A DNA stretch of 27,455 nt, taken from JAAYBR01 sp033813475 (GTDB lineage Bacteria; Hydrogenedentota; Hydrogenedentia; Hydrogenedentales; CAITNO01). The stretch spans positions 1-27,455 of the forward strand of contig JAPXRP010000039.1 of NCBI GenBank assembly GCA_033813475.1. The letters run 5' to 3'. Shown piece by piece: positions 7,583-14,941 of this stretch (within the stretch, counting starts at the first letter, position 1; the number at the start of each line of letters is the position of its first letter). The notes under the pieces were generated by a model that worked only from the letters and a program-made list of their open reading frames with translations, was not told where the DNA came from and searched no databases. A program made the translations under genes and the position numbers.

Positions 7583-8358
7583 CCGAGACGGCCGCGATCC
7601 GCACCGAGGGGCTCACCAAGCATTTCGGGGAGAAGGTGGCGGTGCAGCCCCTGGACCTGGACATCGCCCCCGGCACTTTCTACTGCTGCCTGGGCCCGAA
7701 CGGCGCGGGCAAGACGACGACCATCAAGATGCTGACGGGCCTGCTCCACCCCAGCGGCGGGCGCGCCCTCCTCGGCGGACATGACATCCAGAAGGACCCG
7801 CTGGCGGCCAAGCGCCTGCTGGGCTATGTGCCGGACCACCCCTTCCTCTACGACAAGCTCACGGGCAACGAGTTCATGCAGTTCGTCGCCGGGCTCTACC
7901 GGATGACCCCCGCCGAATACGCGGAGCGGTGCCGCCCCCTGCTGGAAATGTTCGAGATCGCCGCCGTGGCCGACCAGCTCATCGAGGACTACAGCCACGG
8001 CATGCGCCAGAAGCTCTCCTTCGCCTCGTGCTTCCTGCACGACCCGAAGATCGTGGTGGTGGACGAGCCGTGGGTCGGGCTGGACCCCAAGAACATCCGC
8101 TTCGTCAAGGACTTCCTTAAACGGCGCTGCCGCGAGACGGGGCTCACGGTGTTCATGTCCACGCACACCCTGTCCATCGCCGAGGAGATCGCCGACGTCG
8201 TGGGCATCATCCACCGGGGCCGGCTCCTGCGCGCGGGCACGGTGAACGAGATCAAGGCCCTGCGCCACACCGCCGGCGGGTCGCTGGAGGACGTGTTCCT
8301 GGAGATCACCCGCGACGAGGAGGAGTCCGCTGCGGACGGGGGCGCGGCCCGCGCATGA
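7579..8358 (+). CDS. ABC transporter ATP-binding protein (ABC-2 exporter type)
   Basis: This 259-residue ATPase should power the membrane protein encoded next. Walker A is GPNGAGKT (39-46), the signature is the variant YSHGM (138-142, in place of LSGGQ), Walker B is VVVDEPWVGLD (159-169) and the switch His is His196 in MSTHTLS. The usual Q-loop glutamine position reads GYVPDHPF, so Gln is replaced by Asp or Pro there, as I recall in many ABC-2 exporter ATPases. A GTGGAGGG sequence precedes ATG 7579, which overlaps the upstream stop; its own stop overlaps the permease start. It belongs to the broad CcmA/NatA-like group of single-domain exporters; cargo cannot be inferred. Confidence 0.95.
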   Translation: MTETAAIRTEGLTKHFGEKVAVQPLDLDIAPGTFYCCLGPNGAGKTTTIKMLTGLLHPSGGRALLGGHDIQKDPLAAKRLLGYVPDHPFLYDKLTGNEFMQFVAGLYRMTPAEYAERCRPLLEMFEIAAVADQLIEDYSHGMRQKLSFASCFLHDPKIVVVDEPWVGLDPKNIRFVKDFLKRRCRETGLTVFMSTHTLSIAEEIADVVGIIHRGRLLRAGTVNEIKALRHTAGGSLEDVFLEITRDEEESAADGGAARA

Positions 8359-10049
8359 ACCAGGTGCTCACCGTCATCCGGGCGAAACTGCGCATGGCGC
8401 GGCACGAGATCGCCGGCGTCCGGAACGAGTCGCGCCTTAAGGTGGCGGTCATCTCCGTCTCCGCGCTCCTGCTGCTCTCCGGCATGTTCGTCTTCTTCTT
8501 CTCCGGGTTCCGGTGGATCGTCGCCTTCGGCGGGCGCGGCGGGCCGGAGTACAACTTCGGCGAGCTGCTCATGACGCGCCTGCTGGGCGTCCTCTTCCTG
8601 TCGCTGTTCATGCTGCTGGTCTTCTCGAACGTGCTGGTCTCCTTCGCCACCCTCTACCGGTCGCACGAGGTCAGGCGCCTGATGCTGTCGCCCATGCGCT
8701 TCGACCACATCTTCCACGCCCGGTTCTTCGAGTGCGTGGCCTTCAGTTCGTGGTCCATCGCCTTCCTCGGCACCCCCATGTTTCTCGCCTACGGCCTGAG
8801 CATGGGCGCGCATCCCATGTTCTATCTGGCGCTGGCGGCCTTCTTCCTCCCCGCCATCATCATCCCCGCCTGCCTCGGCTGCATCATCACCATGGTCCTC
8901 GTGCGCATATTCCCCCGCGTCCGCCCCGCGTGGATGGCCTTTCTGGGCGCGGTGGCCGTGGGCGGCTTCTTCCTGTACATCCGCCACATCCTCCGGGGCC
9001 AGCAGATTTCCGACGATACGATCCTTCCGGTCTTCCTCCAGACCACCGCGCGCATGCAGTCGTTCCTCCTGCCGAGCCACTGGGCGTCCCAGGGCATCCT
9101 CGCGGCCAGCCGTTTCAAGGTCGGAGAGGCCCTCTACTGGTGGACCACCCTCGCCTCGACCGCCATGTTCCTCCTGCTCGTGTCGGGATGGCTGGCGCGG
9201 TTTCTTTACTATCCGGGGTGGTCGTGGCTGGCCGGCCAGGACCGCCAGCGGTTCCGGCCCCTGAACCGGGGCGCCCTGAACCGCCTCGCCGGTGTGATGC
9301 GCCTGGTGCCGGAGCCCGCCCGATCCCTGTCTGTGAAGGACGTGAAGCTTTTCTGGCGCGACCCCACCCAGTGGTCGCAGTTCGTCATCTTCTTCGGCAT
9401 CATGGCGATTTACATCGCCAACCTGCGGAACACCTCGAAGTTCTACGAGCAGGAAATGTGGCGGAGCTGGATCGCCTGCCTGAACGTGGGCGCGGTCACG
9501 CTGATTCTGGCCACGCTCACCAGCCGCTTCGTGTTCCCCCTGGTCAGCCTGGAGGGGCGGCGCATGTGGATCATCGGGCTGGCGCCCCTCACCTTCGCCC
9601 AAGTCGTCCGACAGAAGTTCTGGATGAGTGTGGCCACCAGCGCCGCCTTCACCATCGGCCTCGCCCTCCTCTCCGCCCACATGCTCCGCCTGGAGCCCGT
9701 CTACTTCCTCATGACCGTCTACACCGTCACCCTGGCCAATTTCGGTCTGGCGGGACTGGCGGTGGGTCTGGGTGCCCTGTATCCCGTTTTCAAGGAGGAA
9801 AACCCGGCCCGCATCGTCAGCGGCCTGGGCGGCACCCTGAACCTGCTGCTCAGTGTGGGGTATATCGCGTGGATGGTCGCGGCGCTCACCCTCATCATGC
9901 AGTGGCGCGCCCTGGGGCTCTTCACCGGCGGGGCGGCCTTCCGCTGGGCCCTGGGCGGCGTCATGACACTGGATCTCGCCCTCACCCTGGTCTGCTGCAT
10001 CCTGCCGCTGAAAATGGGCCTGAGAAACCTTCAGAATATGGAGTTGTGA
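8355..10049 (+). CDS. ABC transporter permease, about 12 membrane segments
   Basis: This 564-residue integral membrane protein has about twelve hydrophobic stretches, among them residues 31-55, 77-100, 150-175 and several in the C-terminal half. That is twice the six segments of a typical ABC-2 permease subunit, so one polypeptide may supply both halves of the pore. An amphipathic, charged region around residues 290-340 (RFRPLNRGALNRLA through SVKDVKLFWRDPTQW) probably faces the ATPase. The ATG lies in an ATGA overlap with the ATPase gene, supporting a 1:1 coupled pair. It matches the general look of large two-half ABC-2 family permeases. No substrate-specific motif is visible. Confidence 0.88.
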   Translation: MNQVLTVIRAKLRMARHEIAGVRNESRLKVAVISVSALLLLSGMFVFFFSGFRWIVAFGGRGGPEYNFGELLMTRLLGVLFLSLFMLLVFSNVLVSFATLYRSHEVRRLMLSPMRFDHIFHARFFECVAFSSWSIAFLGTPMFLAYGLSMGAHPMFYLALAAFFLPAIIIPACLGCIITMVLVRIFPRVRPAWMAFLGAVAVGGFFLYIRHILRGQQISDDTILPVFLQTTARMQSFLLPSHWASQGILAASRFKVGEALYWWTTLASTAMFLLLVSGWLARFLYYPGWSWLAGQDRQRFRPLNRGALNRLAGVMRLVPEPARSLSVKDVKLFWRDPTQWSQFVIFFGIMAIYIANLRNTSKFYEQEMWRSWIACLNVGAVTLILATLTSRFVFPLVSLEGRRMWIIGLAPLTFAQVVRQKFWMSVATSAAFTIGLALLSAHMLRLEPVYFLMTVYTVTLANFGLAGLAVGLGALYPVFKEENPARIVSGLGGTLNLLLSVGYIAWMVAALTLIMQWRALGLFTGGAAFRWALGGVMTLDLALTLVCCILPLKMGLRNLQNMEL

Positions 10050-10065
10050 GAAAGGGAGACGTTCC

Positions 10066-10461
10066 ATGATCGAAGTGCCCGTCGAAACCCGCGCCCACAC
10101 CCAGTTTGTGCCCCTCAACACCCTGCTCCAGCAGATCATCCGGGAACACGGCCCCGAGAACGGCGTCCTGCATGTCCATATCCCCCACACCACGGCGGGT
10201 ATCACCATCAACGAGAACGCCGACCCGGACGTGGTCTCAGACATCACCGAGACCCTGGCGCGGCTGATTCCCTGGGACAACGGCTACGCCCACGATGAGG
10301 GGAACAGCGCCGCCCACCTCAAGGCCAGCCTCATGGGCTTCAGCGTCACCCTGCCGGTGGAGAACCGGAAACTCCGCCTCGGCACCTGGCAGGGGGTCTA
10401 CTTCTGCGAGTTCGACGGCCCCCGCCATCGGAAAATCTGGGTCACCCCCCTCCCCGCCTGA
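10066..10461 (+). CDS. YjbQ/UPF0047 family protein
   Basis: This 131-residue protein is a clear UPF0047 member: IPHTTAGITINENADPD (39-55), the HDEGNSAAHLKASL block (76-89) and GTWQGVYFCEFDGPR (106-120), whose His, Asp and Glu residues line the family's putative active site. E. coli YjbQ has been reported to have weak thiamin-phosphate-synthase-like activity and annotation pipelines call it secondary thiamine-phosphate synthase; its true role is unsettled. It starts 16 bases after the permease, with GAAAGGGAG as ribosome binding site, so it is probably the last gene of the secA run. A weak hairpin (CCCGCC 10453-10458 with GGCGGG 10468-10473) spans its stop codon. Confidence 0.93.
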   Translation: MIEVPVETRAHTQFVPLNTLLQQIIREHGPENGVLHVHIPHTTAGITINENADPDVVSDITETLARLIPWDNGYAHDEGNSAAHLKASLMGFSVTLPVENRKLRLGTWQGVYFCEFDGPRHRKIWVTPLPA

Positions 10462-10611
10462 GTTCCCGGCGGGATCGCATCGGGTTATTGTCCCCCAGAA
10501 CTGCTGCATTGTGCTCCAGAGCCGCTTGAATTTGGAGCGTTTCTTTCTCCTCTTCGTTGGCATTTTGTCCTTGGGAGGTTTCCTTATGCCTCCGCCTCTT
10601 CCCGTTATCTT

Positions 10612-10634
10612 ATTTGAAATTTGAGATTTCAAAT
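10612..10634. repeat. AT-rich inverted repeat in a compositionally odd clpB leader
   Basis: ATTTGAAAT (10612-10620) and ATTTCAAAT (10626-10634) are exact inverted copies around TTGAG. They sit in about 180 bp (10550-10730) that is strikingly AT- and pyrimidine-rich against the GC-rich surroundings. The stretch holds no supported gene. It may be a transferred or repeated element, or the regulatory region of clpB. Confidence 0.6.
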
Positions 10635-10690
10635 TGTTTTCGGTGTTTTGCGTTCTCTTTAAGCTGTTTTTCTTTTATGTGGCCGTAAGA

Positions 10691-10705
10691 TGGCATGCTT
10701 CCTGC
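10691..10705 (+). promoter_or_regulatory. Sigma-54-like promoter upstream of clpB
   Basis: TGGCATG-CTTC-CTGC matches the -24/-12 consensus TGGCAYR-N4-TTGC with one mismatch, keeping the essential GG and GC with correct spacing. Transcription would begin near 10717, about 29 bases before clpB ATG 10746, with AGGAG at 10731-10735. I see no CIRCE repeat. A CCCCACAT match to the sigma-32 -10 box overlaps but has no CTTGAA partner. Confidence 0.45.
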
Positions 10706-10745
10706 CCCCACATAAGCGAGATGAACTCTAAGGAGACTACTTATC

Positions 10746-13343
10746 ATGGCACGTTTGGACAAACTGACGATCAAGTCCCAGGAAGCCCTGGCCGAAGCCT
10801 TGGAAATGGCGGCGGACCAGGGACATCCGGAGCTTTCCGGCCTGCACCTGCTCATCGCCCTCGCCCGGCAGGAGCAGGGGGCCGTGGGGGCCATTCTTCA
10901 GCGGATCGGCGTCTCCCCCGCCCAGGTGGAGCAGGCGGCGCAGGCGGCGCTGGAGCGCACACCGCGTGTCTCGGGTGCCCACGGCCAGCCCGGGCTGGGC
11001 CATGAGGCCCAGCAGGCGCTGGACGCGGGCTGGAAGTCGGCCCAGAACCTCAAGGACGAATACCTCAGCACGGAGCATATTCTGCTTGGCCTGCTGTCGG
11101 CGAAGGGGGACGCCGCCCGCGTGCTGCGCGGGGCGGGGGTGACCGAGGACGCCGTGCTGCGCGCCCTAAAGGAGGTGCGGGGCACCCAGCGGGTGACCGA
11201 CCCCAACGCCGAGTCCACCTATGAGGCCCTGGAAAAGTTCAGCCGCGACCTGACCCAGCTCGCCCGCGCGGGCAGGCTGGACCCCGTGATCGGCCGCGAT
11301 GAGGAAATCCGGCGCGTGGTCCAGGTGCTTTCCCGCCGGACCAAGAACAACCCGGTGCTCATCGGCGAGCCGGGCACCGGCAAGACCGCCATCGTGGAGG
11401 GGCTCGCCCAGCGCATCGTGGCGGGGGACGTCCCCGAGGGCCTGAAAAACAAGCGCGTGGCCTCGCTCGACCTGTCGGCGCTGGTGGCCGGGGCCAAGTT
11501 CCGGGGCGAGTTTGAGGAGCGCCTCAAGGCGGTGCTGAAGGCGGTGCAGGAGGCGGAGGGGCAGGTGATCCTCTTCATTGACGAGATGCACACCCTGGTG
11601 GGCGCGGGCGCCGCCGAGGGGTCCATGGACGCGTCCAACATGCTCAAGCCGGCGCTGGCGCGCGGCGAGCTGCACTGCATCGGCGCGACCACGCTGGACG
11701 AATACCGCAAGCATGTGGAGAAGGACGCCGCGCTGGAGCGGCGGTTCCAGCCCGTGTTCGTCTGCGAGCCGTCCGTGGAGAACACCATCGCCATCCTCCG
11801 GGGCCTCAAGGAGCGCTACGAGGTGCACCACGGCGTCCGCATCCAGGACAGCGCGCTCGTGGCCGCGGCCACCCTGAGCCACCGGTACATCGCCGACCGT
11901 TTCCTGCCGGACAAGGCCATTGACCTGGTGGACGAGGCGGGGTCGCGCCTGCGCATCGAGATTGACAGCATGCCCTACGAGATAGACATCATCGAGCGCC
12001 GCCTGCGCCAGATGGAGATCGAGCGCCTCGCCCTGCAGAAGGAGAAGGACCGGGCGGGCCTGGAGCGCCTGCGCGCCCTGGAGGGAGACATGGCGAACCT
12101 CCGCGAGGAGGCCGCCGCCAAGAAGGCCGGCTGGCAGCGCGAGAAGGCCGCCATTGAGGAAATCCGCGGGCTTCAAACGCGGATGGACGAGGCCCGCCGC
12201 GAGGAGGAAATCGCCGAACGCCAGGGGAACCTCGGCCGGGTCGCGGAGCTGCGCTACGGCGTGCTCAACGACCTCCAGCACCGGGTGGAGGCCGCGCAGG
12301 CGCGGCTGGCGGACATCCAGCGCGGCGGCAGCTTCCTCAGCGAGGAGGTGACGGCGGAGCACATCTCCAAGGTCGTCTCCAACTGGACAGGCATCCCCGT
12401 GGACCGCCTGCTCGAGGGGGAAATGCAGAAGCTCATGCGGCTGGAGGAGGTCATCGGACAGCGCGTCATCGGCCAGGAGGAGGGCGTCCGCGCCGTGTGC
12501 GACGCCGTGCGCCGCGCCCGCGCCGGGCTCAAGGAGCCCGAACGCCCCATCGGCTCCTTCATCTTCCTCGGCCCCACGGGCGTCGGCAAAACTGAACTTG
12601 CCCGCGCGCTGGCCGAGGCCCTCTTCGACGACGAGAACGCCATGGTCCGCGTGGACATGTCGGAGTACATGGAGAAGCACTCCGTCTCTCGGCTCATCGG
12701 CGCGCCCCCCGGCTATGTGGGGTACGACGAGGGCGGCCAGCTCACCGAGGCGGTGCGCCGCCGCCCCTACAGCGTGCTCCTCCTCGACGAGATCGAGAAG
12801 GCCCACCCGGACGTCTTCAACGTCCTCCTGCAACTGCTGGACGACGGCCGCCTCACGGACAACCAGGGACGGACGGTTGACTTCCGGAACACGGTGGTCA
12901 TCATGACCTCCAACCTGGGCAGCGAGGCCTTCGGGGAGGGGGCAAGTGACATGGTCAGCGCCGAGAACCTTGTGCGCGCCGTGCTCCGCCACCATTTCCG
13001 GCCCGAGTTTCTCAACCGGATTGACGACATTGTCGTGTTCCACCCGCTCACCCCCGCCGACATCCGAAGGATTGTGGATGTGCAGATGGCGCGGGTCGCC
13101 AAACGGCTTGCCGAAAGGGAGTTGACGCTGGAACTGACCCCGGAGGCCGGGGACCTCCTCGCCGAGCAGGGCTATGACCCCGTCTACGGCGCGCGGCCCC
13201 TCAAACGCGCCATCCAGCGGCTCCTGCTGGACCCTCTCGCCCGCGAAATCCTCACGGGCGCCATCCCCGACGGGGCGGCGGTGCGGATCGAAAGAGACGC
13301 GGACACCCTCCGGTTCCAGACAGGCGGCGAAGGGCAGAACTAG
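10746..13343 (+). CDS. clpB: ClpB protein disaggregase
   Basis: ClpB is the cytoplasmic hexameric AAA+ chaperone that, with DnaK, pulls proteins out of aggregates. The 865-residue length is normal. Domains in order: a Clp N-domain (1-150) with the double Clp-repeat pattern; NBD1 with Walker A GEPGTGKT (207-214) and Walker B VILFIDEMH (274-282); the middle coiled-coil domain (about 400-535), which separates ClpB from ClpA and ClpC; and NBD2 with Walker A GPTGVGKT and Walker B VLLLDEIEKAHPDV. No IGF/IGL loop for ClpP binding is evident, as expected. ATG 10746 follows AGGAG by ten bases. It is monocistronic, facing a small minus-strand gene 12 bases beyond its stop. Control may be by sigma-54 rather than a standard heat-shock promoter. 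Confidence 0.98.
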   Translation: MARLDKLTIKSQEALAEALEMAADQGHPELSGLHLLIALARQEQGAVGAILQRIGVSPAQVEQAAQAALERTPRVSGAHGQPGLGHEAQQALDAGWKSAQNLKDEYLSTEHILLGLLSAKGDAARVLRGAGVTEDAVLRALKEVRGTQRVTDPNAESTYEALEKFSRDLTQLARAGRLDPVIGRDEEIRRVVQVLSRRTKNNPVLIGEPGTGKTAIVEGLAQRIVAGDVPEGLKNKRVASLDLSALVAGAKFRGEFEERLKAVLKAVQEAEGQVILFIDEMHTLVGAGAAEGSMDASNMLKPALARGELHCIGATTLDEYRKHVEKDAALERRFQPVFVCEPSVENTIAILRGLKERYEVHHGVRIQDSALVAAATLSHRYIADRFLPDKAIDLVDEAGSRLRIEIDSMPYEIDIIERRLRQMEIERLALQKEKDRAGLERLRALEGDMANLREEAAAKKAGWQREKAAIEEIRGLQTRMDEARREEEIAERQGNLGRVAELRYGVLNDLQHRVEAAQARLADIQRGGSFLSEEVTAEHISKVVSNWTGIPVDRLLEGEMQKLMRLEEVIGQRVIGQEEGVRAVCDAVRRARAGLKEPERPIGSFIFLGPTGVGKTELARALAEALFDDENAMVRVDMSEYMEKHSVSRLIGAPPGYVGYDEGGQLTEAVRRRPYSVLLLDEIEKAHPDVFNVLLQLLDDGRLTDNQGRTVDFRNTVVIMTSNLGSEAFGEGASDMVSAENLVRAVLRHHFRPEFLNRIDDIVVFHPLTPADIRRIVDVQMARVAKRLAERELTLELTPEAGDLLAEQGYDPVYGARPLKRAIQRLLLDPLAREILTGAIPDGAAVRIERDADTLRFQTGGEGQN

Positions 13344-13355
13344 GCGCGGAAGGGG

Positions 13356-13502
13356 CTACTTCTTCTCGAGGATGACGAGAAAGTCGTTGTAGCTTCTGCC
13401 GTGGTTCGCGGTGACGGACACGACCACCCAGCCCTCGTCCAGCAGGTCGTCGAGCTTGTCCTTGCCGGAACCGTTGGATTCGATAATAAGCGATGTCTGC
13501 AT
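13356..13502 (-). CDS. 48-residue small protein, conserved-looking, function unknown
   Basis: The start at 13502 has a good ribosome binding site, GGGAG seven bases before ATG on the minus strand. The product begins MQTSLIIESN, continues KDKLDDLLDEGWVVVSVT and ends in NDFLVILEKK. The pattern (short strand, helix, EGWxVxS, then a strand ending in a hydrophobic LVILEK) resembles the small DUF1737/DUF4177-type proteins, which I recognise only by shape. It is cytoplasmic, with no signal. The frame continues upstream, but the extension is Arg/Gly-rich, crosses the lexA promoter region and lacks family character. It diverges from lexA, so a shared regulatory region is possible. Confidence 0.72.
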   Translation of the reverse strand: MQTSLIIESNGSGKDKLDDLLDEGWVVVSVTANHGRSYNDFLVILEKK

Positions 13503-13638
13503 GACGGAACTCCCGCTTCCTCGGTTGTCTCTCTGACCGCGCCGAAGGGCGCGCAACACCAGGCGCAATGGTACCAGCGCGCCCGGGCCGGGGTCAAACC
13601 CGCCTCCGTGCGGGGCGCGCCCACCGGCCGCGCGGCGG

Positions 13639-13667
13639 TTGCATTCGCGCCGGGGACGGGGTATACT
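13639..13667 (+). promoter_or_regulatory. Sigma-70 promoter for lexA
   Basis: TTGCAT (13639-13644), a 17-bp spacer and TATACT (13662-13667) form one of the best promoters in the window. Transcription would start near 13674, inside the dyad described next, leaving a leader of about 60 bases. Confidence 0.7.
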
Positions 13668-13669
13668 AT

Positions 13670-13685
13670 CTGAAAGAAGATTCAG
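13670..13685. promoter_or_regulatory. Candidate LexA operator (SOS box)
   Basis: CTGAA-AGAAGA-TTCAG is a perfect dyad starting two bases after the lexA -10 box and covering the predicted transcription start. A further half-site, TTTTCAG (13693-13699), lies 8 bases beyond. LexA normally represses its own gene, and its recognition sequence differs between phyla, so this is the natural operator candidate here. Confidence 0.55.
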
Positions 13686-13734
13686 TTTATTGTTTTCAGG
13701 TGCGCCCGCATCCTCAACCCAGGGAGGAACAGGC

Positions 13735-14355
13735 ATGACACGCGAACTGACCCGGCGTCAGCAGGACATTCTTGAGTTCATCATCGAGAGCGTGCGGGAC
13801 AACGGCTTCCCGCCGACCATCGCGGAGATCGGCGAACGGTTCGGCATCGCCTCGACCAACGGCGTGAACGACCACCTGGTCTCGCTGGAGCGCAAGGGGT
13901 ACATTGAGCGGTCCTCGTCCAAGGCGCGCAGCCTGCGCGTGACGGACAAGGGGGTCGCCCACCTGTTCACCCCCAACGTGCGCATGGCCCCCCTGCTCGG
14001 CCGCGTGGCGGCGGGTTCCCCCACCCTCGCGCTGGAAAACGTGGAGTCCTACCTTCCCGTCGAGACGGGCCTGCCGGGCAATGCCCTCTACTGCCTGCGC
14101 GTCGCCGGGGACAGCATGATCGAGGACGGCATCCTGGACGGGGACATTGTCGTGGTGGACCACGACCGCGCGCCGCGTCCGGGGGATGTGGTGGTCGCGC
14201 TGGTGGACGGCGAGGCGACGGTGAAGCATTTCCATCCGGACGGCGGGGTGGTGGAGCTGCGGCCCGCAAACGCGGCCATGCGGCCCATGCGCTTCCCGGC
14301 GGGGGAGGTGGAGGTGCAGGGGGTGGTGGTGGCGCTTCAGCGCCGGATGGCCTGA
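13735..14355 (+). CDS. lexA: SOS repressor LexA
   Basis: LexA represses DNA-damage genes and cleaves itself when RecA filaments form. This 206-residue protein has the winged-helix N-domain (1-72; LTRRQQDILEFI, PTIAEIGERFGIAS, recognition region STNGVNDHLVSLERKGYI), the cleavage site Ala93-Gly94 in GRVAAGSP, catalytic Ser127 in VAGDSMIEDGI and Lys164 in DGEATVKHF. All parts for autocleavage are present. ATG 13735 follows GGGAGG by eight bases. In the recognition helix, TNGVNDHL replaces the Ser-rich stretch of E. coli (SPNAAEEHL), so a non-E. coli box is expected. It is followed seven bases later by a convergent HD-domain gene. Confidence 0.97.
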   Translation: MTRELTRRQQDILEFIIESVRDNGFPPTIAEIGERFGIASTNGVNDHLVSLERKGYIERSSSKARSLRVTDKGVAHLFTPNVRMAPLLGRVAAGSPTLALENVESYLPVETGLPGNALYCLRVAGDSMIEDGILDGDIVVVDHDRAPRPGDVVVALVDGEATVKHFHPDGGVVELRPANAAMRPMRFPAGEVEVQGVVVALQRRMA

Positions 14356-14356
14356 G

Positions 14357-14370
14357 CCCGCGTCAGCGGG
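14357..14370. terminator. Hairpin between convergent lexA and HD-domain genes
   Basis: CCCGC-GTCA-GCGGG spans the junction where lexA (plus) and the HD-domain gene (minus) meet. A shared bidirectional structure is plausible, but there is no T-run on either side. Confidence 0.3.
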
Positions 14371-14941
14371 GGCGGGGCCTGCCCGCCCGCGCGCAGACGG
14401 CGTCGAACAGGCGGGACACCTCCGGCACGCCGTAGTCGTTGAAGTTGGCGGGGTTCCCCCAGAACTCCCCGAGGCGGCCCCGATGCTCCGCCTCATAGCA
14501 GAGCACCTTGACCATCATCTGCGCCTTGTCCAGGCCGCGCACCAGCCGCGCCTCGGCCGTCTCCCCCTCCGTCAATTCCCGGTGCAGGGCGGCCATGTCT
14601 CCGGTGAAGGAGAACCCGTTGAACAGCCCCTCGAGAATGGCCTGTTCTGCCGCCTGTTTCTCGCGCCGGAAATGCGCGTCCGCGGCGGGCATGGGAATGT
14701 CCATGAGCACGGCCTCGGACAGGTCGTGGATGAGGGCCATGCCGACGGCGCGCCGGAAGTCCCAGCGCCCGGGGTGGGCCTCCAAGAAGCACAAGACCAT
14801 GAGGGAAACGGCGTGGGAATGGGCGGCCACACTTTCCGGCTCGGGGACACCCCGCAGCAGGAAGCCCGCGCGCGGCACGCGGTCGAGGGGATGAATCCGC
14901 TCGAACAGGCCGATGACGCGGGCGGCGAAGTCCTCCGTCAT
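14363..14941 (-). CDS. HD-domain phosphohydrolase (YfbR/HDDC2-like)
   Basis: This 192-residue protein belongs to the HD family that includes 5'-deoxynucleotidase YfbR and HDDC2. Residues 25-43 (AGFLLRGVPEPESVAAHSH) match the family's R-G-x-PESVAEH block; the metal ligands are His41, His72-Asp73 in LIHDLSEA and probably Asp138 in RGLDKAQ. Glu76 follows in the expected place. Known relatives hydrolyse deoxynucleoside 5'-monophosphates. Its ATG overlaps the stop of the upstream AAA+ gene (ATGA), so the two are probably translated together. The substrate is inferred from the family only. Confidence 0.88.
   Translation of the reverse strand: MTEDFAARVIGLFERIHPLDRVPRAGFLLRGVPEPESVAAHSHAVSLMVLCFLEAHPGRWDFRRAVGMALIHDLSEAVLMDIPMPAADAHFRREKQAAEQAILEGLFNGFSFTGDMAALHRELTEGETAEARLVRGLDKAQMMVKVLCYEAEHRGRLGEFWGNPANFNDYGVPEVSRLFDAVCARAGRPRPR

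Noticed and set aside
7989..10280. A 763-codon minus-strand frame opposite the ABC permease
   Set aside because: Antisense to a clear ABC transporter gene; its Glu/Gly/His/Gln-rich translation mirrors codon bias, not a protein family.
10237..10632. A 131-codon Lys/Arg-rich minus-strand frame from the AT-rich island into yjbQ
   Set aside because: It would begin at TTG without a binding site and run antisense through yjbQ; the basic N-terminal stretch reflects the purine-rich strand of the island.
10698..10715. Sigma-32 promoter for clpB (CCCCACAT as -10)
   Set aside because: No CTTGAA-like -35 lies 13-15 bp upstream; the sigma-54-like reading of the same area is more complete.
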